Shown piece after piece: positions 12,644 to 24,369 of a stretch of DNA of 64,000 bases. This DNA is from Volutella citrinella (taxonomy: Eukaryota; Ascomycota; Sordariomycetes; Hypocreales; Nectriaceae): positions 2,542,001-2,606,000 of the forward strand of contig JAWZSP010000008.1 in assembly GCA_034401135.1 (NCBI GenBank). Reading direction: 5' to 3'. Below the pieces are notes generated by a model. That model was not told where the DNA came from. It saw nothing but the letters and a program-made list of their open reading frames with translations, and made no database searches. The position numbers and the translations under genes are program-made. Each line of letters opens with the position of its first letter. Position 1 is the stretch's first letter.

Positions 12644-12800
12644 CCAATCAAACGTCCGAGATGGTGCTGCAAAAGCCAATCATCGCCGGTTGGCACAGGA
12701 AGTCTAGTGCTCATTGTTGGGTATCATTGTCACCGACGACGACGACTGCTTCAGCTCTCCGTCATCTCTCGCACCTCGCCAATGCAGTATAAAGCACGTG
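12644..12800 (+). promoter_or_regulatory. CCAAT boxes, TATA box and E-box of VIT/vWA gene
   Basis: Two CCAAT pentamers (12644-12648 and 12676-12680) lie about 110-140 bp before a canonical TATAAA (12788-12793). The TATA box is followed at once by a perfect E-box CACGTG (12795-12800). The start codon is at 13291, giving a leader of about 470 nt, C-rich and without an obvious coding frame. The CCAAT-TATA spacing is typical of fungal promoters bound by the HAP-like CCAAT complex; an E-box touching the TATA box is unusual. Confidence 0.55.
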
Positions 12801-13290
12801 CAGCTCCCGCATCTCACTCCCTCCACCATCTTCCAGCTTCAATCCATTCTGCAGCACGCATACACACCACTCAACCCAAGTGTCCACAGTCCGCCTTGCC
12901 GGCCACTACCCGCTCCCCGTCCCAGCCCTGGCCAGCCCAGCTACTCACGTTAGCGCCCCTCATCTCGTACCCCGCCGCATCACCAGCTCCGCCACCTCAG
13001 CCGCACCACCCGCTGAAGCTTCCGGTCCTTCACTTACACCATCTCAAGTTGCCTACTTAACCCTCGCTTGCTGCCGTGTCAATCATCGCAGCAATCTTCT
13101 ACTCCATCAATCCTCAGCTGCAGACATTGCGCACACACTCATCAAATACCAACTCGCCTTTTCTTGATACCCTCGCTAGCGAGCGAATAACACTGCATCA
13201 TCCTCCAGGCTTCCACCCTGGTCGCACTGCTAAATCTGCGGATATATCCTGCTTCATCCAACTTACACCTCACAACTAAGCACACCCACC

Positions 13291-16200
13291 ATGTCTCACT
13301 ACTATGGATCACAACCGCTTTGCGGCTGCTTCGTCTTCGTCCACGCAGTCCGCAAGTACCTCCCACAAATCAGCGTCAAGGCTCACACCACCATCCTGTC
13401 CTCCACATCACGGACCACACTCACTCAGACCTTTGTCAACCCGAACAAGGACTCCGCACTGGATGAGCTTCGATACGTATTTCCCCTGTATGACGGTGTC
13501 TCCGTGGTCGACTTCACCTGCACCGTCGGCACCCGTGTCATCAAAGGTGTGGTCAAGGAGCGCGAGAAGGCCAAGCAGGTCTATGAGGAGGCCAAGGCCC
13601 GCGGCGAGACTGCCGGCCTGCTCGAGCAGTCGTTTGAGTCCTCAGACGTCTTCACCACCACAATCGGAAATGTCCCTGCTGGCGAAACGGTGAAGGTCGA
13701 CATCTCCTACCTTGGCGAACCGAAGCACGACGCCGAGGTCGATGGCGTCCGCTTCACCATCCCAACACACATTGTCCCACGCTATGGGTCCGCCGATAGC
13801 CTCTCAGGGGCCTCTTTTCTGCAGGACAAAGGGTTCTCATTGACTGTGGACGTCGAGATGCCCAACGGCTCTGCTGTCAAGTCCATTCAATCGCCCTCCC
13901 ACCCCATCTCTGTCAGCATTGGCAACACATCCACCGCCGCTTCCGCAGAACCCTCGCTACGCATGGCATCCGCCTCACTGGCCATGAAGGAGTCCAATCT
14001 GGACAAGGACTTTGTCATCCAGATCGTCGCCACAAACATGGGCGAGCCTGCAGCTTTCCTGGAGACTCACCCGACTATCCCTAACCACCGCGCCCTGATG
14101 ACCACCCTGGTGCCGAAGTTCAAGCTTCCGGCCGACAAGCCCGAGATTGTCTTCATTTGCGACAGGAGTGGAAGTATGTGCGGCAACATTACTGATTTGA
14201 TTGCCGCCCTCAAGATCTTCCTCAAGTCTCTCCCAGTCGGTGTCAAGTTCAACATTTGCAGCTTTGGCTCGCACTACAAGTTCCTGTGGAGCAAGTCCAA
14301 GACGTACAGCCAGGACACGCTAGATGAGGCTACCAAGCATGTGAGCAAGTTTGCAGCCGACTTTGGAGGCACTGAGATGTATGCTCCCGTCAAGGCTACC
14401 TTTGACCAGCGGTTCAAGGACCTCAACCTCGAGGTCTTCCTCCTGACCGACGGAGCAATTTGGGACGAGGCCAGTCTTTTCCAGATTGTCAACGACAAGG
14501 TCGCCGAGAGTAAGGGCGCCATTCGTGTCTTCACCCTAGGTATTGGCTCCGGCGCCAGCACCTCCCTCATCGAGGGTGTCGCTCGCGCCGGTAACGGCTT
14601 CGCCCAGACGGTAGCCAACGGCGAGAAGATGGACAAGAAAATGGTTCGAATGCTCAAGGGTGCCTTGTTCCCACACATCAGGGACTACAGCCTTGAGATC
14701 AAATACGCCAAGGATGCAAAGCCCACACCCGGTGACGAGGACGATTTTGAAGTCATCGAGAAGGTCATGGACTCCCTCACAGTCGAGGACCCCGTGGCGC
14801 AGAAGCCAGAGCCCCCCAAAGAGAAGATTTCGCTCTTCAACCGCAACATTGATGATGACGACGTTGACATGTCCGATGCACCCCCGAGCGTCGATGACAA
14901 GTACAGCCATCTGCCAAAGCTAAACGTTCCTCGGTACCTGCAGACTCCTCTCCCCATCCCACAGCTATTTCCGTTCAACCGCTTCACAGCCTATGTGCTC
15001 CTGTCGGACCAAGCACCAGACAAGACGCCTACATCAGTTCTGCTGAAGGGCACTTCCGCCCATGGCCCCTTGGAGCTCGAGATCCCCATCACTACGCTGA
15101 CCGAGAAGGCCACCATGATCCACCAGCTGGCGGCCCGCAAGGAGGTCAAGGAGCTGGAAGAAGGCCGTGGGTGGATCACATACGCCAAGGACGATGGTGG
15201 AAAGCTCATCAAGGAGAAATGGGCCCACTACCTGGAAGACCTCGCCGAGCGAGAGGCTGTGCGTCTCGGAGTCCAGCACCAAGTCGGCGGCAAGTGGTGC
15301 TCCTTTGTCGCGGTCCAGGAGAGACCCGATCGCAAATCCGATGATGAGGAGCTGGATGAGGAGCTGGACGAGTTCTCTGTTGTGGACGCCGGCACCCCGG
15401 AGCAGCAGGCCGAGCGCGCCAGACAGAGGATTAACAGCGTCGTCACCCGCGGTGAGCGCCTGGACACACTGGTGTCGAGCTCGGAGTCGTTGGCAGCCGG
15501 TGCGGCATCGTTCAGGACCGCCGCCAAGAAGAGCAAGTCAGCGTCGCCGTTCGGTGCCGTCTCTGGCGTCATGAGGAGAGCGGCGGCTGCGCCGATGGCC
15601 CTGTTTGGAGGCAGCGCCGCACCTCCGCCGCCCCCGGCTCCGGCCCCCATGGCCATGGCATATGGGTCACCAATTAGTGACAGTTTATTGTCCGCGTCCG
15701 CGTCTCCGGCCTCTTTTAACCTACTTTCTGCCCAACCTACTGGAGCACTACCGCCACCACCACCCCCAGGCGGTCTCTTCGGCGCACCCAGGCCAGCTGC
15801 TGCATTTGGCCAGTCATTGTCTCTGGGTTCGGCCCCTCCTGCTCCCCGTGGGGGTGGCGGTCTCTTCGGCATGGCTGACACAAGGGCTGCTCCCGCTCCC
15901 AAAAGCTCAAGTCGCCTGTTTGGACGTGGGCGCGACGAGAGGAAAGCCTCTCTAGAGAAGGAGATGGAGAGCGAGTCTGAAGGAGGAGGAGCGACGTCGG
16001 ATCCCCTCCAGACCCTTACTGCCCTGCAGAGGTTCACAGGCAGCTGGCAGTGGGGACCTAAGCTGGAGGGCATCCTCGGCGTGACCAAGGAAATGGCGAC
16101 TGGCCTGAAGATGCCCGAGGCGGTGGCCAAGCACGCCGAGAAGGATGATATCCTGGCGACGGTGTGCGCGATCGTGTACTTTAAGAAGAAGCTGGCATCG

Positions 16201-16308
16201 GAAGAGGAGACGTGGGAGATGATGGTGGAGAAGGCCGAGGAGTGGCTTGAGGAACAGGTACCTGGGTGTGTCCAAGATCTCAAGACCAGTGTGGACGCCT
16301 TGTTCTAG
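13291..16308 (+). CDS. VIT and von Willebrand A domain protein
   Basis: Single-exon protein of 1005 aa. Residues about 10-150 form a VIT domain (vault/inter-alpha-trypsin family; note VFTTTIGNVPAGETVKVDIS). Residues about 282-460 form a vWA domain with an intact metal-ion adhesion motif (DRSGSMCG, then a conserved Asp in LTDGAIWDE). An acidic Asp-rich linker follows near 510-530. Residues about 770-890 are Pro/Gly/Phe-rich and disordered-looking (repeats of LFG and PPPP). The last ~90 residues (LQRFTGSWQW...) resemble the C-terminal domain of VWA5A- and PARP4-like proteins. These proteins are cytoplasmic and of poorly known function; binding of protein partners by the vWA domain is likely. 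The ATG follows CACCC, a good fungal context. Confidence 0.9.
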   Translation: MSHYYGSQPLCGCFVFVHAVRKYLPQISVKAHTTILSSTSRTTLTQTFVNPNKDSALDELRYVFPLYDGVSVVDFTCTVGTRVIKGVVKEREKAKQVYEEAKARGETAGLLEQSFESSDVFTTTIGNVPAGETVKVDISYLGEPKHDAEVDGVRFTIPTHIVPRYGSADSLSGASFLQDKGFSLTVDVEMPNGSAVKSIQSPSHPISVSIGNTSTAASAEPSLRMASASLAMKESNLDKDFVIQIVATNMGEPAAFLETHPTIPNHRALMTTLVPKFKLPADKPEIVFICDRSGSMCGNITDLIAALKIFLKSLPVGVKFNICSFGSHYKFLWSKSKTYSQDTLDEATKHVSKFAADFGGTEMYAPVKATFDQRFKDLNLEVFLLTDGAIWDEASLFQIVNDKVAESKGAIRVFTLGIGSGASTSLIEGVARAGNGFAQTVANGEKMDKKMVRMLKGALFPHIRDYSLEIKYAKDAKPTPGDEDDFEVIEKVMDSLTVEDPVAQKPEPPKEKISLFNRNIDDDDVDMSDAPPSVDDKYSHLPKLNVPRYLQTPLPIPQLFPFNRFTAYVLLSDQAPDKTPTSVLLKGTSAHGPLELEIPITTLTEKATMIHQLAARKEVKELEEGRGWITYAKDDGGKLIKEKWAHYLEDLAEREAVRLGVQHQVGGKWCSFVAVQERPDRKSDDEELDEELDEFSVVDAGTPEQQAERARQRINSVVTRGERLDTLVSSSESLAAGAASFRTAAKKSKSASPFGAVSGVMRRAAAAPMALFGGSAAPPPPPAPAPMAMAYGSPISDSLLSASASPASFNLLSAQPTGALPPPPPPGGLFGAPRPAAAFGQSLSLGSAPPAPRGGGGLFGMADTRAAPAPKSSSRLFGRGRDERKASLEKEMESESEGGGATSDPLQTLTALQRFTGSWQWGPKLEGILGVTKEMATGLKMPEAVAKHAEKDDILATVCAIVYFKKKLASEEETWEMMVEKAEEWLEEQVPGCVQDLKTSVDALF

Positions 16309-16650
16309 GCCAGTGCGCTACTGGAAAGAGAATGATTACGAAAAGGACTGGCTGGAAAGTAATCGGGTTGCTGGACTGTCTCGCATTACGATTTAGGTAT
16401 GAGTAGCTAATAGTGACAGGGGCGTCAGCCTAGAAATGTTACCAAATTGAACAATGAAATGAGATATAACGCCTGTTCATTGATAAAGAGACCCTTGTGT
16501 ATTTGTACCGCTTAACAGTGACACAATGGACTGCTATATTGTTCTGTCACTCTGCTGTGAACAAAGGCGAAGCAAGATATAACAATAAATCCGTGCGAAA
16601 CTTGTGTAGAGCTTCTGTACCACCCCTCCAAAACTCATTTCACCACAGCC

Positions 16651-17274
16651 ATGCATACAAATATTGCGCCGCGCGATCGAGACGGCGAAGCAGCTGCCCT
16701 CATCCACCCTGCGGGCGTCTAGGCGGCGCCCCAGAGTCGGAGCCGGGGCTGCGCCGCTGAGCCGGCCCAACCACCGTCACCGGCGGCCGACGACTGCCCC
16801 ACGGGCGCGGTCGAGCAGATGCTTGCGCGACATGTGTCGGAGCATCGTACACGGCTGCACCGCGATCAGCAGGACACGGGAGGGGACATGGCGAATTTAC
16901 GGGAGGGCAGGTATGGGGGCGCGCTGTCCTGGTTCTGCAGGTTTGCGGGTGGCCGGAAGAAGGAGGACGAGCTGGGTCGATGGGCAGAGGTAGAGGAGCT
17001 GGAGGAGGAGGACGACGAGGAGGATTCCGACTGGGATGAACTATTTGAGGATGGCGGTGGGGTGTGGGGTGACTATGAGCTCGTCGCTCGAGTCTGTGTT
17101 CTGCCTGCGGCGGAGCGAGATCTCCTTACCAACCGCCTGGGCGAAGCTGGAATGCCTTGCATTGAATCGCTTGCTGCCTCTCCTCTGGGCGGCCCTCGCT
17201 TCCATTTGTTCCGACCCCCTCCCCTCGGACAGGCGGAATACTCAGCAAGGGGAAATTCCAATAGACAGCAGTGA
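16651..17274 (+). CDS. candidate small acidic protein, uncertain
   Basis: An open frame runs from 16723 to 17274, with the first in-frame ATG at 16819 (151 codons). It contains a strongly acidic run (EELEEEDDEEDSDWDELFED) between more ordinary segments, which looks more protein-like than neighbouring frames. In the same frame a better-placed ATG at 16651 opens 23 codons and then meets a TAG at 16720. Either translation starts at 16819, or the stop marks a broken gene, a sequence error or an unseen intron. No family is recognised. It lies tail-to-tail with the WD40 gene at 17767-18959. Confidence 0.3.
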
Positions 17275-17766
17275 GGGCCGCAAATAAGAGCCCACTATGT
17301 CTTGTTTGAATTGACACTATCTAGCAGCAGAATGAAACAGGTAGCAGCGCTGGCCCCGAGGCTGGCAAATCGAGACCACTGAGGCTCAAACAGTCCAAGA
17401 TGGGGAATATCTTCTCTCCTCGTCCGACCTCCCCTTACAAATACATTCCACCATTACTCCTGTTTCCGTCCCCAAAATATGGATGGAATATGTGCCCAAC
17501 ATTTCTGAATCATGCCGTCTAGTCTAGTGCGATGTTGCAGCAAAGGAAACATGGCCATTCCCCATGCAGCACTCTCCAATCAGGGCACCAGCACCCGTAT
17601 TATCCCCTTCTGCAGGATTGACCTCAAGCTGGACTCACCACAGCTCGAAGATGGCTTCCGAGCTTCCCGCTGCCTTGCGTGCGGCACCGAGTAGAGGCAG
17701 TCGGCCTCAACCGATTCATCTGGCGTTGTTGACGCGCTGTAGACAATGCGTGCCCCCTGCGCATCT

Positions 17767-18959
17767 CTATTCCGCCGTACGCTCCGTTCCGCCGCGCCAG
17801 AGACCGTAGAAGCCATCACAATTCTTCCACAGCTTGATCGTACCGTCCTCGGATCCAGTTGCATAGAGCTTTCCGTCTGGTGCAAATGCAATCGACCAAA
17901 TGGGCCCGTGGTGGCCCTTATGGGTGTCAATCTCAACCTCATCGTCGTACCGGATCACCTTGGCCCAAGTTCCGGGCTCCTCTCCGACGACTAGCTTGCG
18001 GCCCTTGACGTCCAGGGCCACGCTAGCGATTGTGTAAGGTAGTGAGATGCGCTTCAGCTCGTCCATGGCCTGAGGGCCACCCCAGAAGTACACAGTCTTC
18101 CCGGCAGAGACAGCAAGAACGGGCTTACCGCCCCCAATGTCGTCGGGCGAAGCGTACTCGGGCGCCAGAGACACCATCTCGCACGACTTGATGTCGCCGT
18201 CGAGAACTTCGTGGCGGATACATGCCCGGCTGGGGAGGTCGAGCCACCGGATCGTCTTGTCCGAGGCGGTGACGACAATGTTAGGGTCCTGAGTCCAGCA
18301 GATGAACTTGATGGATCCGGTGTGGACGCCCTCGCCGATCTCGAAGCCAGCCGAGGCAGGGATTGTGGCAGCACCGCCAGGGTATGCCGCAGCAAGCTCT
18401 GTCAGGTCGAAAACACGGAGTTTCTTCTCCATACCACCCGTCGCGACAAGGTCTGAGTTGTCGGGGGGGTAAGCGACGGCGCGGACAATGTGGTCGTGCT
18501 GGAGCGTGTAGAGCAGCTCGCCAGTGTGGGTGTCCCAGATCTTGCTGGGTAGTGTGAGTTGTGATCTAGAGTTCGGTTTGGCGCATACTTACGCGGTAAA
18601 GTCAGCCGATGCTGTGGCAGCGTTGGATGCATCGGGGCTAAGTCTGGCCTGCCAAACGGCTCCCTTGTGTCCTATGAAGGTGCCAATCCTGACCAGATGG
18701 TGAGCTGAACCGCCTATATCAACGCACGCTGGCGGAGGACAACATACCAGTCGCCAGTGATTCCGTCGCGCAGCATGGGGTTTCCATCTGATGCTAGGTT
18801 AGCAGAGCCACATTACTACGTGACACAAGGCAAACCTTTGCATGCTGAGATCATGTAGTAGACCTCATCCTTCTCAAGGGCCGAGAAACAGATGTGGGGG
18901 ACCGGACGCGAGTGACCATGGCAGGTCAAGGGGACGTATTGTCGAGACTCAGCGGCCAT
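17767..18959 (-). CDS. STRAP-type WD40 repeat protein
   Basis: 345-aa seven-bladed WD40 protein like STRAP (UNR-interacting protein), a scaffold that in animals works with the SMN complex and in kinase signalling. Exons on the minus strand: 18959-18836, 18787-18748, 18688-18593, 18544-17767. All donors are GT and all acceptors AG, and the total is divisible by three. Characteristic segments are the N-terminal VPLTCHGHSRPVPHICFS, then IGHKGAVWQARLSPDASNAA, KIWDTHTGELLYTLQHDHIVR and the C-terminal GSEDGTIKLWKNCDGFYGLW. Blade-ending WD or WL dipeptides are seen in several repeats. It is divergently arranged with the Doa1-like gene (20064), leaving a 1.1-kb shared upstream region. The family assignment is firm; its role in fungi is not well known. 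Confidence 0.88.
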
Positions 18960-20063
18960 TTTGATCAGGGTAGTCGAGCGATTTGGTGGGGTGGAATGCG
19001 CCGGGTGGCAGATATCTTGTTTCGTGGGTGGGGAGCCGGGTACGCGAGCAGAAGGTTGTCGGTGAAGGAACAGGCGCTGAGAAATCTGGATGGAATGCGC
19101 AGAGGGCGTCGCTGGGACGCGGATCGAGGTGTGCAAGTAGTGTTAAGATATAGTACAGTTATAAGTCGTAACGGTCGTAAGGGTCGTAACGGTGGCCAAG
19201 CCGGTTGTCTCTTTTTGCGAGAGTCGCGTGTCGTCGCAAGGAGGGCGAGCAGCTGAAGCGCAGTCGCACAAGGGTGGGAGCAACACACTACGCAGAGCGG
19301 TAGTTGGCAAGATGGTCGGGGTTTCTTGGAAGCCTTCCCAACAGAATAAACGTAAGATAAGAAACGGCCAAGGCGAGACCACAGGCAGTCGGGTGGAGGG
19401 GGTGTGAGGGAGAGAAGATGAGGAGGTGGGAGGAGGGGAGGTGAAGCTGCCAAATTTCAGGCGGGCTCAATTTTGGCACCTCCCGACTAGGGACGCTGGA
19501 TGATGGACCTCCGTCACCAGCCACAGCACTCGGCTGCCCAATCAGTGCTGGAGTTTGCGCAAGAAGGCGGGGATCCCAGCAGGGAGCAGGGGCGATGAAG
19601 GGATGCAAGGAGGCCTAAGGAGGGGCTAGTGGGATGTGCAGAGGGCGGTGCGCCACAGGGCGGGGTATTCTGAGTGGCCGGTTCTGGCACGACCGCGGAG
19701 GTGGCTGGTGCGCTCTCAGCTCGCACTGCTGAGGCAGGAGTTAGCAGCCAGACATGCCAACCAGTGACGCACTGTGGCGTCGAGGGGGCCAGCCGACGAC
19801 AGCTCTACGAGCTTCCATCGCTCTCCGCCTCGTTGTCCAACATCCAACTCAGACAACACCATCAAGCGGGTTTGCTGATTTGTCACCACCCCCCGGAGCT
19901 TCCTCTTCAGCGCCCTTTCACCGGCTCCGGACCCCATCTCTTTACGCTTTCTGCGCAGCTCGCACCACCTGTCCTTGTCGCTGTGCCCCTCCGCTACTCG
20001 ACGCAACCTCCGCTCCAACTCCGCCGTTTGATTCACCAATATATTCTGCCTCCAAACATAATC
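18960..20063. promoter_or_regulatory. divergent intergenic region, STRAP and Doa1 genes
   Basis: About 1.1 kb between two divergent WD40 genes. I see no coding frame with support. Direct short repeats of CGTAACGGTCGTAAGGGTCGTA type occur near 19163-19193. The 150 bp before the Doa1 start are C/T-rich, as expected of a fungal promoter and leader. Confidence 0.45.
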
Positions 20064-22508
20064 ATGGCTGACTTTAAACTGTCGGCGCAGCTCATAGGCC
20101 ATGAGTCTGACGTAAGGCTCCTCCATTGTCGCGATGTTCCCTACGAACCGACTCTAACCGCCTTCTCCGCAGGTCCGAGCTGTCAGTTTCCCTGCCCAAG
20201 ATGTCGTGGTCACCGCATCCCGCGATCGAAGCCTTCGCGTCTGGCGCCGCACTCGAGCGAGCCCCCCCGACTTTGAAGCCTCCCTTCTGAGCAAGAATTC
20301 CGATTTCATCAACTCCGTTGCCTTCCTCCCTCCCTCTTCAGAGCACCCTGATGGCATCGTCATCTCTGGCGGCAAGGACACCATCATCGAGGTCAAGTCT
20401 CCCAAGGCTTCACAATCCGACAATGCGGAGCGACTGCTAGTGGGACACGCTCACAATGTCTGCACCCTGGATATTTCGCCTAATAGGAAGTTCATGGTGT
20501 CTGGTGGCTGGGATGGCCAAGCTCGTGTTTGGAATACAAGCAAATGGGAGACGGAGCTGATGCTGACTGGCCACGAAATGTCCGTGTGGAACGTCCTCGC
20601 CTTCGACGACAACACGGTAATCACAGGATGCGCTGACAAGTCTATCCGAATCTTTGATCTTCGACAATCCACCGCAGGCGAAGCTGCCCCCGCATCGACC
20701 ATTCACACGCCCGACGTTGTCCGCGCTCTGTGCCGTGTCCCGAAAAACCACCCTAGCGGTGCCGACATCGCCAGCGCCAGCAATGACGGTACCATTAGGC
20801 TATGGAAGCTCAATGGTCAGCAGGTTGGCGAGTTGCACGGCCACGACAGCTTTGTGTACTCCCTAACGAGCTTGCCTACTGGTGAGCTCGTGAGCTCTGG
20901 GGAGGATCGAACTGTCAGGGTGTGGAAGGGCACCGAATGTATTCAAACCATCACGCATCCTGCTATCTCGGTGTGGACTGTCAGCGCGAATGCTGAGACC
21001 GGAGACATTGTGTCTGGCGCCAGCGACGGAGTTGCGCGTGTCTTCACGAGAAGCTCGGAGCGAGTGGCGGAGCCGTCAACTCTGAAGGAGTTTGAGGATG
21101 CTGTCAAGTCGTCGTCGATTCCACAGCAGCAGGTTGGTGGTATCAACAAGGAGAAGCTCCCTGGTCCCGAGTTTCTGACGACCAAGGCCGGAACCAAGGA
21201 TGGTCAAGTGCAAATGATCAAAGAGGACAACGGTTCTGTCACGGCTCACACGTGGTCAACGAGCCAGCAACAGTGGATCAATGTAGGCACTGTCGTTGAC
21301 GCCGTTGGCAGCACCGGAAAGAAGGTCGAATACAATGGCCAGTCGTACGACTATGTGTTTGACGTGGATATCGAGGACGGAAAGCCTGCCCTAAAGCTTC
21401 CGTACAACCTTTCCGAGAACCCGTACGAGCGCGCCACCAAATTCCTCGGCGATAACGAGCTGCCACTCACTTACCTCGATAACGTTGCCAACTTCATCAC
21501 CGAGAATACCAAGGGAGCCACCATCGGACAGTCAACACAACCAAGTGGAGGAGCTGACCCGTACGGAACCGAATCGCGCTACCGTCCGGGTGAGGATGCG
21601 CAACCTCAGCAGCCCAAGGTTCTTCCTCAAAAGGAGTACCTCAACATCTCGGCTGCTAAGTATGAAGGTATGCAATCTCCCCGCGGATAAGTATGGTTGA
21701 AATATGTGAAATCGCTGACCAACCCCCTGCAGCCATCTTCAACAAGATTCTCGCCGTCAACAAGAACTTGGTTGGGTCAGGTCGTAAGGATGCTGCGCTC
21801 AACCCCAACGAGGAGTCGGTCATGGGAGATCTCCGCCAGGCGCTGGAGTCCAACACAACAGTCCCACTGCCGGCGCTCAAACTGGTCGTGCGAATCATTA
21901 CCCAATGGGCGTACACGGATCGCCTGGCCGGCCTCGATCTCTTGCGCTGTATTGCCAAGTACCCGCTTGTGGCACAGTACTCAGACCCGACATATGGCTC
22001 ACTCGTCGACCTTGCCATCTCGTCGTCTCTCCCAAGCGACGGCACCGAGCCCAACGTGAATGCAGTCATGATGGGCCTGCGCACCATCGCCAACCTTTTC
22101 AGCTCTGCCAACGGCCGCAGCGTAGCCTGCGCCCAGGCTGAGCAGGCCATTGCGTTTTTGGAGCGTGTTAGCGGAGTTGCAGGTGGCGATGCCATCGGGC
22201 CATTTAATCGCAATGTACTCATTGCCGCGAGCACCACGGCCATCAACTTTGCCATCCTCGCCCAGAAGGAGCGACTCCTGACAACAGAGCAGCGCCGTCG
22301 ACTGTACGTGGTGATTGGCACGTTCATCAAGAACCAGACCGACTCGGAGGTGCTCTATCGCGCGCTGGTTGCTTTGGGCACCCTCCTCTCTGCGTCTCGT
22401 GCCGAGGCGGCCAACCTGGGGGTATCTTCTTGGATCCAGGCGGCGGCTGGCCAGAGCGCCGAGGAGCGAGTCAAGGCGATTGCGGCAGAGTGCTCGCAGC
22501 TGGCATAG
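20064..22508 (+). CDS. Doa1/Ufd3 (PLAA) ubiquitin-binding WD40 protein
   Basis: 772-aa adaptor for the Cdc48/p97 ATPase. Exons 20064-20111, 20173-21667 and 21733-22508 splice in frame. The WD40 propeller spans about residues 10-300 (SDVRAVSFPAQDVVVTASRDRS begins after the first intron; later VVTASRDRSLRVW, MVSGGWDGQARVW, SASNDGTIRLW, SSGEDRTVRVWKG). A PFU ubiquitin-binding domain covers about 346-455 (GPEFLTTKAGTKDGQ, QWINVGTVVDAV, YDYVFDVDIEDGKP). The C-terminal PUL armadillo domain covers about 510-770 and binds the Cdc48 tail. Yeast Doa1 has 715 residues with the same order. The protein controls ubiquitin levels, endosomal sorting and mitochondrial protein quality control. Confidence 0.95.
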
Positions 22509-24369
22509 TGCGGCTGGATGTAACTTGGTGACTTGCATGCGCTGGTTCTGGGAACTGGAATAAATTAGGGGCGACTGCCACGCCACGGAGCAAGGTGTTG
22601 CATGGGATATGGGGACTTGTGTAGAAAGCGATTAGCATAGCTGTGAATAAACAGATCGCATAGGTTACTTGCTGAACATTGAAGATGGCCTAGTCGTGCT
22701 CGTGTTTGAACGGCTTATTCTAGCAAGCCCTTTGCTTCAAAGCGGCAGCTGGCGACGGAAGTATCGAGACCGCGCTCTGGAATAGCTGGCTTGGGTTGCA
22801 GAAGTGGCTGGGAGTCATTTCTTGTCTTTGCGGTCAACCGCCGCTCCGTGGCTTTGGACCTCTGCGTGGCGCCCGGAGAAGGTGTCCCGTTGCGCAAGTG
22901 GCATGCTGTGTTGCACAGGCTGTTACTGTTACTATGGACGCTGCGAGAGGCACTTTGCCGCTCTCACCATCAAGAACGGCGGTGTGACTATGCCATTACC
23001 CGTGTGCTTGGGCAAATGCCCCCTGCCAAGACGGCACGAACACGAGCGTGACGGGCTGGTGAGACGGATGGGAACCCGTCCAAACAAAAGCAACGGCTTG
23101 CTTCCGCGGGGGGCTGCTCAAGACACTGCGCAAAGCCGGTTGCCACGTCGCCGGCCTAGGCGGACGTGGCTTGTGGGATTCTGGAATTGAAGAAGAAGTT
23201 GTCGTGCAAGTTTGTCAAGTTGTTTTCCGGGAGTGGTTCAAGGTAGATTGTGGAAAGACGTGCGTCACAGGCCACATACTTGGCAATGGAGGGCTATACA
23301 AGGCGCTGTTAGTGTCTGGAGCGCGGAAGAAGGACAGGAATACGACCTTGGAGGGTGGAATCTGCTTACATGGTCGAGTTGTTTGAGCGAGCATCCGAAT
23401 TTCGCTCAACCAATCCTCCGAATCCAGCAACAGGCCTCTATGGTAGAGGTCGCCGGCTGGATTCGTAGAAGTCGGGCATGGGCATGGATCTGGGCCCGGG
23501 GCCTGCATCTTGGTGCTCGGCAGAGACGCCGCAGCCACGACAACGCGAAAATCTGGTGGCAGTTGTTCGAAACGGAGTTGGGCGAGGGAATGAGACAAAG
23601 GGTCAACGTCATCTATGCGCTGAAGAGTGTCCGTGTCGGGCGTGATGGACAAAAGGAATCGCAACGGTGGCGTCCTCACACGGGGCCGATGGCAGGCCGC
23701 TTGCTGCCTCTGTTCTGCTGGTGTCTGGATTCGTGCGCGGATGCGACATGGTGCATAAAGATGCATACAAGGGAGACTGGAGAGACGAGAAATGTGGTTT
23801 GAGAAAGGAACATGAAGGTGACAAAGAGGAAGAGGAGGCGTGGATGAACCGCAACCTGGGCCCTTATAAGCCCCCCCTTCGTCATAGCATTTCGCATCGT
23901 GCTGGATGTTGCCTAAAACACCGCAAGAAAGCAACAGTTTGTGCATAAAACTTCGCTCAATGGCTTGCTTTCCCCTTGGCCATCATGCGGGAGGCTGCAC
24001 TAGTTGAGCTGGACTATTGTTACTAGAAAGCCACACAAAGGACTGCGCGTGTTCAGTTTGCCTAATCATGGCTCAGTCACTGAATTTTGAATCGTGCGCG
24101 AGGAACTGATAATCTGGTGACTGGCTGTTGTTGACTGTTTGTCCCAAGCCCCCATTCAAACCCTGCAACAATAGCCACTTGATCTTGCTGCCAACTCAAA
24201 CTGCGCAACATCCGCTTCCCTTCCCATTCAGACCCGGCAACAATTGCTTTCCCAATAACCAAGTCGCAACATCTTCTTCCGCTTCCAATCCAAAACTTGC
24301 AACTTCCTGCTCCCCCTCTTCTCTCCGACTCTGCAACTTCAAACACCACAGCTGTCTCCACCGCCCAAA
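22509..24369. other. intergenic region without clear gene
   Basis: 1.9 kb. A minus-strand frame of 243 codons (23215-23946) and several plus-strand frames overlap here, all of low complexity. C-rich CAAC/CTTCC repeats precede the next gene. No gene is called. Confidence 0.45.

Noticed and set aside
15228..16283. 351-codon minus-strand frame opposite the VIT/vWA gene
   Set aside because: Antisense shadow of a well-supported gene, with Ser/Pro/Ala bias mirroring the coding strand.
23215..23946. Minus-strand frame of 243 codons
   Set aside because: Composition is irregular (Pro, Cys, His and Arg patches) with no helix, motif or signal peptide, and no promoter or splice support. Plus-strand frames are equally open.
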